A stretch of 64,000 nt of DNA from Streptomyces sp. NBC_01231 (GCA_035999765.1 CP108521.1:8370001-8434000), one strand, 5' to 3'; numbered from the stretch's first letter, positions 1 to 9,011 are shown. Translations and numbers: made by a program. The notes: generated by a model not told the origin, from the letters alone.

Positions 1-472
1 CCACGGTGGCCCTGCGTGCGTCGACTGACTCCGGCCCGCGCAGCGGGCACAACTCGATGCCGTCGGCGCACAGCAGGAGCTGGGTGCCGTACTCCTGGTC
101 GCGCCCGCTGGTGATGAGGGCGCGGTCGTGCAGGTGTGCCCAGTGCTGGACCAGCGCGTCGCCGGCCTGGACCGCACGTCCCAGCAGGGTGGCGGCGGCG
201 CGCTGGAAGTCGGGTTCGTCGTCGCTGTGCAGGGCGATGCTCCACGCGGCACGGGCCGCGTCGGGGCCGACGAGGCGGTGGCCGGGCCAGTCGTGGTCGG
301 CCAGGATGCGGCGCAGCACCTTGGTGTTGACGTGGTCGGTGTGCCGGCCCTGTCCGAGTTGGACGGCGTCGAGCTGGTCGCGCACGCGCTTAGCCCGGTG
401 CGTGGCCGATTCCGTGGCGCGGGCGATCAGCTCGCGGGCGAGGTCGGGCCGCTGCGGTTCGTCAGTTGTCAC
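1..472 (-). CDS. DUF6624-like protein, C-terminus beyond window edge
   Basis: The reading frame is open from a GTG at 472 to the left edge, giving 157 visible residues and no stop. The middle (WPG...GPDAARAAW...HSDDEPDFQRA) and the later YGTQLL and VDARRA stretches resemble the DUF6624 family of unknown function; I recognise the pattern but cannot search it. The GTG overlaps the TGA of the upstream gene as GTGA (472-469), so translation is probably coupled. It is the last visible gene of a three-gene minus-strand operon with a GNAT-like protein and a LuxR-type HTH protein. Confidence 0.7.
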   Translation of the reverse strand, partial: MTTDEPQRPDLARELIARATESATHRAKRVRDQLDAVQLGQGRHTDHVNTKVLRRILADHDWPGHRLVGPDAARAAWSIALHSDDEPDFQRAAATLLGRAVQAGDALVQHWAHLHDRALITSGRDQEYGTQLLLCADGIELCPLRGPESVDARRATV

Positions 473-1119
473 GCGTTGCTCCGATCATCCGGAGCCGGCT
501 GAGGCGCGTGGACCTGGCAGCTGATCAGCGCGCGGAGCCCGGCGCGGTGCTCGGCGGGGAGTTCGAGGCGGGCGACTCGATTGCCGTCGCGTCCGGGGCC
601 GGATCCGCACACGTCCCAGCCGTTGTCGGTGAGCCGACGCAGGAGGGCAGCGAGGGGTTCGGCTTCGAGAGTGTGGCGGGCCAGCGTCTCGGCCCGTACG
701 ACTTGGAGGTCGAGTCGGGCGGCGAAGTCGGACGCCCACAGGGTGATCAGGCGGGTGATGTCATCGGACTGGCCGGGCAGGGTGTGGACGCTTTGGAGGA
801 AGAGGCACGGACCCTGGCCCCATCCGAGGTCGGGGTCACGCTCGGGGATCATGCAGGCCAGCAGCTTTCCGTCCTCGTACAGTCCGGCGGACATGGTCTG
901 CGCCTCGCGGAAGAGTGCCGGGATGTCGGCGCGGGCGGGTACGGGCAGGCCGTGCATTGTGAGCCAGCGCTGGCGGTCCTGGACGAGGGCCGCAGCTTCC
1001 TCACGCTCGGCCGCCGTGCGCAGCATGCGCATCTCGTAGATAGCGGTCGGCGGCGTCTGCGTGAAGGGGACGGAGGCGGAGCGGTACTCGCTGGCCGCTG
1101 AGGTCGTAGGCCGGGTCAC
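469..1119 (-). CDS. GNAT-like hypothetical protein, 216 aa
   Basis: No function is assigned. I place the start at the GTG at 1119, not the upstream ATG at 1176, because this GTG overlaps the stop of the preceding gene as GTGA; the longer form would overlap it by 60 bases. The body alternates helix and strand, with an R-E-A-Q helix, a 'GLYEDGKLLACMI' strand-like segment and a later 'LITLWASDFAARL' helix. That layout resembles an acetyltransferase fold, but no acetyl-CoA loop is certain. It is coupled at both ends to neighbours, so the three products are probably made together. Confidence 0.65.
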   Translation of the reverse strand: MTRPTTSAASEYRSASVPFTQTPPTAIYEMRMLRTAAEREEAAALVQDRQRWLTMHGLPVPARADIPALFREAQTMSAGLYEDGKLLACMIPERDPDLGWGQGPCLFLQSVHTLPGQSDDITRLITLWASDFAARLDLQVVRAETLARHTLEAEPLAALLRRLTDNGWDVCGSGPGRDGNRVARLELPAEHRAGLRALISCQVHAPQPAPDDRSNA

Positions 1120-1610
1120 CGGCTTGCCCCGTTTCGCGTCGCGTGGGCTGCCTGCTCGGGCGGCAGCAGCTGCCATCCGTGCGCCAGGACCACCAGTTCG
1201 GTGGTGTCCTGTGCGCCCGTGTCGGCGAGGAGCTGGTCGAGCGCGGCGCGCTGGTCGGCCGGGGCGAGTTTGGCGGCGACGGCGATGTCGCGCGTATCGC
1301 TGTGCTCAGCGACGGCTCGCAACAGCAGCAGCTGCTCGGGGCTGAGCTTCGGAGCTGGCCTGTCCGCAGTGGGAGAGGCCACCTGCTGGGTGGTGAACAG
1401 GCGGTGCACGATGACGGGGGGCTTGCAGCGGGGCGGGCAGTGGAGGCTCGCGCGGATGTCGCGGATGTACTGGCGGACGGTGACCGCCGAGAGCCCTGTC
1501 TTCGCGGCGATCTCTTGGGATGCACAGCCGTTCGCGAGGTGTTGGGCGACGCGCTGCAGCGTCGGCGTCAGAGGGGTGATCGGTGCGCTGGTCGTCACGG
1601 GCGGGGTCAC
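1116..1610 (-). CDS. LuxR-type helix-turn-helix regulator, 164 aa
   Basis: A GTG at 1610 follows a purine-rich GAAAGAGA ribosome site and is preferred to the much longer open frame that starts at 1976 and overlaps the acyl-CoA dehydrogenase gene. Residues about 14-57 form a LuxR/GerE-like HTH (LANG.ASQEIAAKTGLS followed by VTVRQYIRDI). No receiver or sensor domain is present; the rest is a helical tail with Leu- and Ala-rich segments. It heads the operon that continues leftward through GTGA overlaps, so it may regulate its own operon. The effector is unknown. Confidence 0.7.
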   Translation of the reverse strand: MTPPVTTSAPITPLTPTLQRVAQHLANGCASQEIAAKTGLSAVTVRQYIRDIRASLHCPPRCKPPVIVHRLFTTQQVASPTADRPAPKLSPEQLLLLRAVAEHSDTRDIAVAAKLAPADQRAALDQLLADTGAQDTTELVVLAHGWQLLPPEQAAHATRNGASR

Positions 1611-1738
1611 GGTGTCTCTTTCTCGGCTGGAACGGACGGTCACCGGGGTGGGTGCTGCCGGTCCCCGCGGGGGACGGGGACCGGCAGCACCGGCCCGTGC
1701 GCGGCGGTCGGGATTCACGGGGTGCCGCGTACGGGGGC

Positions 1739-2992
1739 TCATGCGGCGGTCGGGTCGGGGCGTGCCCAGGCGGCTTCGGCGGCGAGGCGTTCGGACCACT
1801 GGATGTGGTCCTCGTCGAAAGCGGCGTCGGCTAGGCGTATGCGCTGGACCTCGCCGGTGCCGGCGGGCGGGTAGGTGTGCTGGATGTCGCGCCACAAGCG
1901 CTGGAGGACGTAGTCGCGGTCGAGGGCGTGGGCGCCGTGCAGTTCCATGGCGTCCTGGGCCGACTGCGCGGCCCACTGGTGGCCGAGGTACTTGGCGTTG
2001 ATCAGGTCGGCGTCGCAGGGCAGGCCCTGGTCGAGAAGGTGCACGGACTGGTAGGCGAGTACCCGGCCGGCGCGCAGACGGGCCTCCATGCCACCGATGC
2101 GGTCCCGCAGTACGGGCAGGTCGGACAGGCTGCCCCGATAGCGAGGACGGGTCTTGAGACGAGCAGTAGTGGCGGCCACGACCGCTTCGTGAATGCCGAG
2201 GCTCACGGCGGCCAGGTTGGGACGGCCGTACAGAATGCTGCTGCTCTGGGCCACGCTCAGCCCCTGGCCGATCTCTCCGACCACGTTGTCCTCGGGAACA
2301 CGGACGTGGTCGAGGTCGAGTCGGCCGGCGGAGAAGCCGTGCAGACCAAGGCCGGGGCGGTGCTCGGGGACCGAGAGCCCGCGGCGGCTTGATTCGACCA
2401 TGAACGCGGTCAGCGCCTGGGAGGCGCTCACACCCGCTTCGGCGGTGCGGGCGACGACGAGGTGGGCACCGGCGAGGTGACTATTGCCGATATGGACCTT
2501 GCGGCCGGTGATCACCCACTCGCTGCCGGCGCGTTCGGCTGTGGTTTCGATGCCACCGATGTGCCCGCCGGCCTGTGGTTCGGTCACGGCGATCGATAGC
2601 AGCAGGGAACCGTCCGCGACACGGGGCAGCCAGCGGCCCTTCTGCTCGTAGGTGGCGAAGTGCAGCAGGGCGCCGACGGGGATCAGGGTGGCCTGCAGGA
2701 TGGCTGCGGCAGCCGCCGAGATCCGCGCGATGCGGTGGACCAGGATGGTCTTGGCCACATGTCCGGCACCCAGCCCGCCGAAGGAGGCCGGGATGGTGAC
2801 GGCGAACCAGCCCCGTGCGGCCATCAGGTCGGCGACCTTGCGCTCCACCCTGCCCGGAGCGGCCTCCATACGCGCGACGCGCGACGCGATGTGCTCGGCC
2901 GCGAAGGCGTCCGCCTCGTCCCACAGCACTTCGTGGCGGGCGGTGAGGTAGGGGCGCAGCGCCGGTGGCGGTGTAGTGGGTGTGGCGGACAT
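1739..2992 (-). CDS. acyl-CoA dehydrogenase family protein
   Basis: This 417-residue flavoprotein follows the acyl-CoA dehydrogenase layout: helical N-domain (RGWFAVTIPASFGGLGAG), beta middle domain (AVTEPQAGGHIGG, then VITGRKVHIGNS) and helical C-domain (MELHGAHALDRDY). The ATG at 2992 has a strong GGGAGAGGGAGA site. In the motif where medium-chain enzymes read YEGT-x-x-I-Q-R with the catalytic Glu, this protein reads PAGTGEVQR, so the Glu is Ala. It may use another base, as isovaleryl-CoA dehydrogenase does, or act as an oxidase, an N-hydroxylase-like or an inactive paralogue. The substrate is unknown and no CoA ligase is adjacent. Confidence 0.85.
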   Translation of the reverse strand: MSATPTTPPPALRPYLTARHEVLWDEADAFAAEHIASRVARMEAAPGRVERKVADLMAARGWFAVTIPASFGGLGAGHVAKTILVHRIARISAAAAAILQATLIPVGALLHFATYEQKGRWLPRVADGSLLLSIAVTEPQAGGHIGGIETTAERAGSEWVITGRKVHIGNSHLAGAHLVVARTAEAGVSASQALTAFMVESSRRGLSVPEHRPGLGLHGFSAGRLDLDHVRVPEDNVVGEIGQGLSVAQSSSILYGRPNLAAVSLGIHEAVVAATTARLKTRPRYRGSLSDLPVLRDRIGGMEARLRAGRVLAYQSVHLLDQGLPCDADLINAKYLGHQWAAQSAQDAMELHGAHALDRDYVLQRLWRDIQHTYPPAGTGEVQRIRLADAAFDEDHIQWSERLAAEAAWARPDPTAA

Positions 2993-3075
2993 GGTCTCCC
3001 TCTCCCTGGGCGAAGGTCGCAACGTGGGGCGGCCGGGGATCGACTACGGCTCCCGGGTGGGGGTGGTGGAACGAC

Positions 3076-3714
3076 CTAGCGGACGGGGGCGCGGACCATG
3101 TGGTCCACCACCTGGGCACCGGCGTTGATGACGATGTCCCTGAGCCGTCGGGCCTCGCTCAGGGGGCGCTTCTCGGGGTCGATGACGCACACCGTGCCCA
3201 GCACGGTGCCGCTGTCATGGACGAGCGGGGCGCCGAAGTAGGAGCGGATCCCGACGGCGTCGACCACGTGGTTGCCGCTGAAGCGCGGACTGGCGTGCAC
3301 GTCGTGCAGCGGGAGAGCCTTCTTGCGGGCCATGACGTCCGGGCACCAGCCGTGGTCGCGGCTCATGGTGCGGCCGACGATGAAGTACCCGCTGTCCGCC
3401 GGCGGCTGGTGCAGCCCGACGAAGGTCTGCTCCTCCAGGAAGAGATTGACGAACCCGTACAGGAACCCGGCCTTGGCGGCCATGTCGCGGGCCAGGTCGT
3501 CGAAGTCCTCGCCCGCCACGGTAGGCACGCCCAGGCGGTTGAGCAGCTCGTACCGCTGCGCCAGCTCCGGTGCCTGCTGGGTCTGTGGCCCGGTGACGGC
3601 GGTGGCGGGCGGGGTGATCAGCCCGCGGTCGGCGTCCCGCGGGCCGCGTCGCGGCAGGGACAGGGCGGGTGGGGCGGTCGGCGATGCGAGGTAGGGGTTG
3701 GGGTGATGTGACAT
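3076..3714 (-). CDS. GAF domain protein, fifth conservon gene
   Basis: The 212-residue protein has a proline-rich N-terminus of about 50 residues and then one GAF domain (LNRLGVP..., GFVNLFLEEQTFVGL, SYFGAPLVHDSGTVLGTVCVID). Conserved Trp/Cys (HGWCPDV) and the D.R.S.N core are typical of GAF proteins in actinobacteria. Its ATG shares one base with the stop of the GTPase gene (TGATG), so it is co-translated with the conservon. It probably senses a small ligand or redox signal and works with the CvnA-D proteins. It carries no output domain. Confidence 0.85.
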   Translation of the reverse strand: MSHHPNPYLASPTAPPALSLPRRGPRDADRGLITPPATAVTGPQTQQAPELAQRYELLNRLGVPTVAGEDFDDLARDMAAKAGFLYGFVNLFLEEQTFVGLHQPPADSGYFIVGRTMSRDHGWCPDVMARKKALPLHDVHASPRFSGNHVVDAVGIRSYFGAPLVHDSGTVLGTVCVIDPEKRPLSEARRLRDIVINAGAQVVDHMVRAPVR

Positions 3715-4385
3715 CAGGCGTCCTGGAGGGTGGTAGTGGGCGTGTGGTGAACGCGGCTCGCGGAGGCGTTCTTCACGGCGTGGCCGACGAGGGTCAGCAG
3801 GACGCTGGCGACGTGGTTCGGGTCGCGGGCGTCACAGGTGATCACCGGTACGGAGGCAGGGAGTTCGAGGGCACTGCGGACCTGCTCGGGCTGGTAACGG
3901 TGCGCTCCGTCGAACTGGTTGATGGCGACGACGAAGGGCAGGCCGATGTCTTCGAAGAAGCTGATGGGAGTGAAGCTGCTCTCCAGACGGCGGGTGTCGA
4001 CCAGGACGACCGCCCCGACGGCGCCGCGGGAGAGGTCGTACCAGAGGTCGACGAACCGGTCCTGGCCGGGCGTGCCGAACAGGAACAGTTCCAGGGGTAC
4101 GGGCGCGTCGGGCAGGCTGAGGCGGCCGAAGTCGAAGGCGACCGTGGTGGTCTGCTTCGCCTCGATGCCCGCCAGGCTGTCCACGTCTGCGCTCGCCTCG
4201 GTCAGGTACTCCTCCGTGGTCAGCGGCGCGATCTCGCTGACGGCGCCTACGGCGGTGGTCTTGCCCGCGCCGAAGCCCCCGGCGATCACGACCTTCAGCA
4301 CGGTCGGCGCGGCGCCGGCGCGCGGGTGCGGCGAAGTACGCAGCACCGCGCCCGGATCATCCGGCCTGGGGGTAGGCGATGGCAT
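3714..4385 (-). CDS. cvnD: conservon GTPase CvnD-type
   Basis: This is a 223-residue small GTPase of the Streptomyces conservon family. The P-loop GGFGAGKTT lies at residues 36-44, the G3-like region reads FGTPGQDRF, and the guanine-recognition motif is degenerate (NQFD in place of NKxD), as is normal for this family. In studied conservons CvnD forms a membrane-associated complex with the CvnA kinase-like protein, CvnB and CvnC, analogous to eukaryotic GPCR/Ras-like switches. It overlaps cvnC by 29 bases and shares one base with the GAF gene. Confidence 0.92.
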   Translation of the reverse strand: MPSPTPRPDDPGAVLRTSPHPRAGAAPTVLKVVIAGGFGAGKTTAVGAVSEIAPLTTEEYLTEASADVDSLAGIEAKQTTTVAFDFGRLSLPDAPVPLELFLFGTPGQDRFVDLWYDLSRGAVGAVVLVDTRRLESSFTPISFFEDIGLPFVVAINQFDGAHRYQPEQVRSALELPASVPVITCDARDPNHVASVLLTLVGHAVKNASASRVHHTPTTTLQDA

Positions 4386-4764
4386 CAGGCCACTTCCTCT
4401 TCAAGCCCGCTGAAAGGGCTGCCAGCAGTTGGGTAGACGGACCGGATTCCGCGCCCGTATCGGCATAGGGGTGGGCGAGGGGGACGACCAAGGCGTCGGC
4501 GTCCAGGAGGTCCGAGACGAGGATCTTGACGGCGGTGACGGGCCGGCCAAGTCGTCCCGCCAGTTCGACCACCGATTGTCGGCGCTCCCGGCACAGGGCG
4601 AGGATCTCCTCGCATTCCTCGGCCTGGGCCGGGCCGGGCCTTCCCCGTCCTGCTTCCAGCACGGTTTCCAGACCGAGCAGGTGCCGCGGCCTGGTCCGCC
4701 CGCGCGTCAGGGTGTAGGTCCGCACGAACATCGACTCCTCGGTCGCGCGGCCGTGTGTGCTCAC
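4357..4764 (-). CDS. cvnC: conservon DUF742 protein CvnC-type
   Basis: A 135-residue DUF742 protein. It shows the typical 'VRTYTLTRGRTRP' opening, a central winged-helix-like part (EECEEILALCRERRQSVVELAGRLGRPVTAVKILVSDLLDADAL read in pieces) and a short variable tail. It starts at a GTG that overlaps the stop of the roadblock gene as GTGA (4764-4761). In characterised conservons this protein bridges the roadblock protein and the GTPase. Function here is inferred from synteny and family. Confidence 0.9.
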   Translation of the reverse strand: MSTHGRATEESMFVRTYTLTRGRTRPRHLLGLETVLEAGRGRPGPAQAEECEEILALCRERRQSVVELAGRLGRPVTAVKILVSDLLDADALVVPLAHPYADTGAESGPSTQLLAALSAGLKRKWPDAIAYPQAG

Positions 4765-5276
4765 CGGACCTCTCCGCCCGTGCCGACGCGGACCGGGATC
4801 AGCATGTAGGGGGCGAACTTCTGGACGAGGCGCCCCATCTCGAATCCGACGGTGCCCGCATCGGCGTCCGTGGTTGCGATGACGGCGAGAATCGTGTCCA
4901 CCTCACCGCGTTCGTTGCCGGGGTGGTTGTCGAAGGCCGCGCTGCGCCCGGCGCTTTGAACGAAGAAGAGGCAGTCGTCGCGCTCGATGATGACCTGCCG
5001 GGCCGGCCTCTTCTTGTGGCTGGGGCCGGTGATGTTCGCCGCGAGGGAGGCAACTCCGCTGAGGGCGGCCGACAGTTCGTCCGCCCAGTCCTTGTCGACG
5101 TCGCTGTCCAGCAGCCGCAGTCCGTCGCGCGACAGCAGGACGGCGTGCGTGACGCCCGGGACGTCGGAGGCGAACTGACGCAGCAGCCAGGCCATGTTGT
5201 CCCGCTGTCCGCTTGCCGTTGTCTCGGTTACGGGCGCGTCGCCGGTCACGTTGTCCATCGCGGGGTGGGTGCTCAT
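4761..5276 (-). CDS. cvnB: conservon roadblock/LC7 protein CvnB-type
   Basis: A 171-residue Roadblock/LC7 domain protein with the usual core (MAWLLRQFASDVPGVTHAVL, SRDGLRLL, LAANITGPS and a beta segment ending in CLFFVQSAG). Roadblock proteins act as GTPase partners. It is the second gene of the conservon, following the kinase-like gene by 72 bases and overlapping cvnC by four bases. Confidence 0.92.
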   Translation of the reverse strand: MSTHPAMDNVTGDAPVTETTASGQRDNMAWLLRQFASDVPGVTHAVLLSRDGLRLLDSDVDKDWADELSAALSGVASLAANITGPSHKKRPARQVIIERDDCLFFVQSAGRSAAFDNHPGNERGEVDTILAVIATTDADAGTVGFEMGRLVQKFAPYMLIPVRVGTGGEVR

Positions 5277-5348
5277 AGGGATCGCTCCAGAAGGGGGAAG
5301 GGCGCCCGTGGATGTAACGGGCCACCGGGAACGTCGAGGGGCGGGGGC

Positions 5349-6863
5349 TCAGGGCGCGGGCTGCTCTGTCGAAGCGGCGGAAGAACCGGCTCTCCCGCCG
5401 GCCTGGATGCCGTTGCGGAAGGCGGCTGCGAGCCCTGGCGTTGCCCCGGTCACGGGGGCTTGCTCCCGCTCGCGCGATGGACGGAACGAGCCGGCCTGAC
5501 GTCTACGCGTGGGAAGAGCGGGTGCATCAGCAGAGTGACCTGCCTCTACGGCTCCTGGTGCCCCCACATTGCCGGGGTGTGTGACCTTGCCTGCCGTCGG
5601 GACGGCTGGAGCCGCGGCGACCTGCTGCGGCGGAGCGGATGGGCGGGCTTCCTGGTGCCGCGCGGTCGCATCGTCGACAGAGGGAATCGCTACCAGGAGC
5701 CGTGCCGGGATGACGACGAGGGCGGTGGTCCCTCCTGTTACGTTCTCCTGCAGGAGAACGGACAGCCCGTGCGACTGGGCGATCTTCGCGGCGACCAGCA
5801 ATCCGAGTTGGCCGGCCCGGACTTGGCCGCTGACGTCGACTTCGTCGGGGGCTTTGAGCAGGTGATTCATCTGCGCCCGCGTCTGCGGATGCATGGGAAT
5901 AGCCCGGTCCTCGACTTCGACCGCCAGCCCGTTCGCCACGCGCTGCGCACGCACCATCACCTTCGTCGCGGGATCGGAGCACTCGCAGGCGTTCTCGATC
6001 AGCTCGGCCAGCAGGTGCGTCAGGTCCGGGCCCACATGGCCGGGAAGACCTAGCTCGGCGCCCACGGACCCGGCGGCGACGGACACACGTGGATACTGCA
6101 CGACCTCGGACACGGCGCCGCGCAGTGCCGTCGCGACGGGAACGGGCCGGCGCACGCTGCGCAGGGACTGGCCGCCCAGCACCGCAGTGCTCTCGACCTG
6201 GCGACGCATCCGTGTCACGAGGTGATCGATCTCGAAGATCTTGGCCAGTAGCTCCGGGTCGTCGGTCAGCATCTCCAGCTCGCTCAGTGCCTGAAGCGCC
6301 TTGCCGACCAGTGCGTGCTCGCGCATGGCCAGACGGCGCAGCACTTCCAGGAGGACGACGGACTGGGACTCGTCGTGCACCCGTATCAGCGACGCGATGG
6401 CCTGCACCTGGAGGGCACTCAACGCCGTGTTGATCTCGGCGTTCGGACTGGCCGACGTTGGCGCCTGCAGGTCCGGCAGCGGCGGGCGTCCCCCGCGGCA
6501 CAGCTCATCCGCCGACCACTGCACCGACTTCTCGACGGCCGCCGCTGCCCCCGCAACCGCTGCCAGTGCCGCTGCCCAGTCCTCCGCCGCGGTCGCCTGC
6601 ACGGCACCTGCCGCCATGCGCGCTCCGCGAGCCGCCGCCGTGGCGACCCCGGCCAGTCCGCAGACCAGGCCGGCCAGGAGCCACCCGGGGCCTACGGCGG
6701 ACACCGACCAGAGGGGGAAGGCGGCACCCAGCAGCGCGGCTAGCAGCACCAGGGGCAATGCCACGGCGCGGCGGACACGATGCAGCGTGAACGCGTCGAT
6801 CGGAGGCCGCCGTCTGCGGTGGCCGGTAGCGGCCGGCCGTGCCGGGAAGGCGCTGTCAGGCAT
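5349..6863 (-). CDS. cvnA: conservon sensor kinase-like protein CvnA-type
   Basis: A 504-residue membrane ATPase heading the conservon. Two hydrophobic helices lie at about residues 31-85, followed by a helical nitrate/sensor-like stretch and a HATPase_c domain (N-box 'ENACECSDPATKVMVRA', G-box 'GQLGLLVAAKIAQSHGL'). A long Pro/Ala-rich tail follows. CvnA proteins resemble histidine kinases but do not need the classical phospho-accepting His, and none is obvious here. It probably passes an envelope signal to CvnB-D. No response regulator is adjacent. Confidence 0.9.
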   Translation of the reverse strand: MPDSAFPARPAATGHRRRRPPIDAFTLHRVRRAVALPLVLLAALLGAAFPLWSVSAVGPGWLLAGLVCGLAGVATAAARGARMAAGAVQATAAEDWAAALAAVAGAAAAVEKSVQWSADELCRGGRPPLPDLQAPTSASPNAEINTALSALQVQAIASLIRVHDESQSVVLLEVLRRLAMREHALVGKALQALSELEMLTDDPELLAKIFEIDHLVTRMRRQVESTAVLGGQSLRSVRRPVPVATALRGAVSEVVQYPRVSVAAGSVGAELGLPGHVGPDLTHLLAELIENACECSDPATKVMVRAQRVANGLAVEVEDRAIPMHPQTRAQMNHLLKAPDEVDVSGQVRAGQLGLLVAAKIAQSHGLSVLLQENVTGGTTALVVIPARLLVAIPSVDDATARHQEARPSAPPQQVAAAPAVPTAGKVTHPGNVGAPGAVEAGHSADAPALPTRRRQAGSFRPSREREQAPVTGATPGLAAAFRNGIQAGGRAGSSAASTEQPAP

Positions 6864-6888
6864 GGGAATCCTCGTCAGGTGGGGGTGA

Positions 6889-8790
6889 CTAAGCGTGTTG
6901 CGGCGTCAGGTCTGCGCGGATCTGGCGTGTGCTGCGTGGGGCCGAACGGGGCGTCGGAACCGCGACCGCGCCGCGGTGGTGTGAGGACTGCGTCGACTGG
7001 AGCTGAAGGAGCCGGGCGCTCTGGATCAGGCCCATGTGGCTGAACGCCTGCGGAAAGTTGCCGAGCTGGCGCTGTTGGACGGGGTCGTACTCCTCGGCAA
7101 GGAGCCCGAGGTCGTTGCGCAGAGCGAGGAGGCGTTCGAACACGGCGTGGGCCTCGTTGAGGCGGCCGATCAGAGCCAGGGCATCGACGAGCCAGAAGGA
7201 GCAGAGGACGAAGGTGCCCTCATCGCCCTTCAGGCCGTCCACCCCGGTACGGTCACCGACGGTCGGGTAACGGCGCACGAGCCCGTCCGGCGAGGAGAGT
7301 TCACGGCGCACTGCGTCCACGGTGCCGAGGACGCGGGGGTCGTCGGGCGGCAGGAAGCCGACGCGGGGGATCAGCAGCGTGGCGGCATCCAGCTCTTGGG
7401 AACCGTAGGACTGGGTGAAGGTGTTACGCACCGGATCGAAGCCCTTGGTGCAGACCTCGTGGTGGATGGTTGCCCGCAGCTCGATCAGCGGGGCTACGTC
7501 GATGTGGAGGGCACCGGCCTCGGCCAGGCGGATGGTGCGGTCGACCGCCACCCAGGCCATCACCTTGGAGTGGACGAAGTGCCGGCGTGCTCCGCGGATC
7601 TCCCAGATGCCCTCGTCGGGCTCCTGCCAGCGCTGTTCCAGGTGCTCGATGAGTCGCTGGTGCAGCACGGCGGTGTCGGCGCAGCGGGCGACACCGCTCT
7701 CGTGTGCGAGGTACAGGGTCTCGATGACCTCGCCGTACACGTCGAGCTGCAGTTGATCCGCCGCCCCATTGCCGACCCGTACCGGGGTCGAGCCCTCGTA
7801 GCCGGGCAGCCAGGACAGCTCCCGTTCCCGCAGGTCACGCTCTCCGGTGATCCCGTACATGATCTGCAGCTTTTCCGGATCACCGGCCACGGCCCGCAAG
7901 AGCCATCGCCGCCATGCCTGCGCCTCCTGCCGGTACCCGGTCCCCAGGAGCGCGGCCAGCGTCGTGGAGGCGTCCCGCAACCAAGTGAAGCGATAGTCCC
8001 AGTTCCGGTTTCCGCCGATCTCCTCTGGCAGCGACGTGGTCGGCGCCGCGACGATCCCACCGCTCGGCTCGTACGTCATCGCCTTCAGCGCGATCAAGGA
8101 TCGAACCACGGCCTCGCGATATGGCGCCTCGTAGGTGCACTCCCGTGTCCAGTCCTGCCAGAACGTGAGTGTCTCGGTCAGCGCGGCCTCGGGGTCGGGA
8201 ACGTCGGGCGCCGCTGCGTGGGACGGGCACCAGCTGAGGACGAACGCCACGCTCTGCCCGGCGGCGACGGAGAAGGCACTGACCATGACGCCGTCCTTCT
8301 CCACCTGCGGGACGCAGGTGTCGAGCCACAGAGCGTCCGCGCCGGCCTCCGCGACCATGCGCCCACCGACTTCGTGAATCCACGGGCTGACGCTGCCGTA
8401 CCCCGGCCGTGGACGCATGGCCGAGATCATGGAGACCTCACCGGTCAGGCCCTCGACGATCCGGATCACCTGCGGTGCCCCGTCGCGCGGTGGCATGAAG
8501 TCCCGGACACGGACCGAACCGGCCTCGGTGCGCCATACCGATTCGAGGACGAGCGAGTCACCGCGGTACCGGCGCTCGGCGACTGCTTCGGAGCTGGAAC
8601 GGTCGGCAGGAGCGGCCGGAGCGATCCGCCAGGTGCCGTGTTTCTGCGTGCCGAGCAAGCCGGTGAAGACGGCCGGCGAGTCGAACCGGGGCAGGCACAG
8701 CCAGTCGATCGAACCGTCATCGCAGACGTGGGCACTGGTCTGCATGTCGCCGATCAATCCGTACTGCTCGATGCGCGGAATCCGTTTCAT
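6889..8790 (-). CDS. glycoside hydrolase family 15 protein (trehalase/glucoamylase)
   Basis: A 633-residue cytoplasmic GH15 enzyme. The N-terminal beta-domain opens with 'IEQYGLIGDMQTSAHVCDDGSIDWLCLPRFDSP', typical of actinobacterial trehalases and glucoamylases and read here in pieces. The (alpha/alpha)6 barrel carries the hallmark GGNRNWDYRFTWLRDAS near residue 275 and ends with EEYDP...GNFPQAFSHMGLI. The start is the ATG at 8790; an open frame extends to 9543 but its upstream part overlaps another gene and lacks family sequence. No signal peptide is visible. Trehalose or alpha-glucosides are the likely substrates; I cannot choose between them from sequence. Confidence 0.9.
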   Translation of the reverse strand: MKRIPRIEQYGLIGDMQTSAHVCDDGSIDWLCLPRFDSPAVFTGLLGTQKHGTWRIAPAAPADRSSSEAVAERRYRGDSLVLESVWRTEAGSVRVRDFMPPRDGAPQVIRIVEGLTGEVSMISAMRPRPGYGSVSPWIHEVGGRMVAEAGADALWLDTCVPQVEKDGVMVSAFSVAAGQSVAFVLSWCPSHAAAPDVPDPEAALTETLTFWQDWTRECTYEAPYREAVVRSLIALKAMTYEPSGGIVAAPTTSLPEEIGGNRNWDYRFTWLRDASTTLAALLGTGYRQEAQAWRRWLLRAVAGDPEKLQIMYGITGERDLRERELSWLPGYEGSTPVRVGNGAADQLQLDVYGEVIETLYLAHESGVARCADTAVLHQRLIEHLEQRWQEPDEGIWEIRGARRHFVHSKVMAWVAVDRTIRLAEAGALHIDVAPLIELRATIHHEVCTKGFDPVRNTFTQSYGSQELDAATLLIPRVGFLPPDDPRVLGTVDAVRRELSSPDGLVRRYPTVGDRTGVDGLKGDEGTFVLCSFWLVDALALIGRLNEAHAVFERLLALRNDLGLLAEEYDPVQQRQLGNFPQAFSHMGLIQSARLLQLQSTQSSHHRGAVAVPTPRSAPRSTRQIRADLTPQHA

Positions 8791-9011
8791 CGTGTGGATC
8801 TCCGTGAGCCCCGCAGGTCCGGGGCGGTATCGGGGCCGCCGCAGCGGCCGGGAACGGTGGGAAGAGGAGAGGCCGGTGGTTACCGGAGTGAGGAAGGGGC
8901 GTTCCGGGGCGGCGGCAAGTCCTCGTCGGCCCCTGCAGGGCTGGCCGCGCGCTCGCCGCGAAGAACCAGCCAGGCCATCGGCCCGAGGACTGACGACGGC
9001 CCCGGTCACCG
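8791..9011. other. intergenic region, no gene seen
   Basis: These 221 bases separate the GH15 gene from the DUF6415-like gene. The open frames crossing the stretch are GC-driven shadows. It may hold the GH15 promoter, but I see no convincing -35/-10 pair. Confidence 0.4.
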
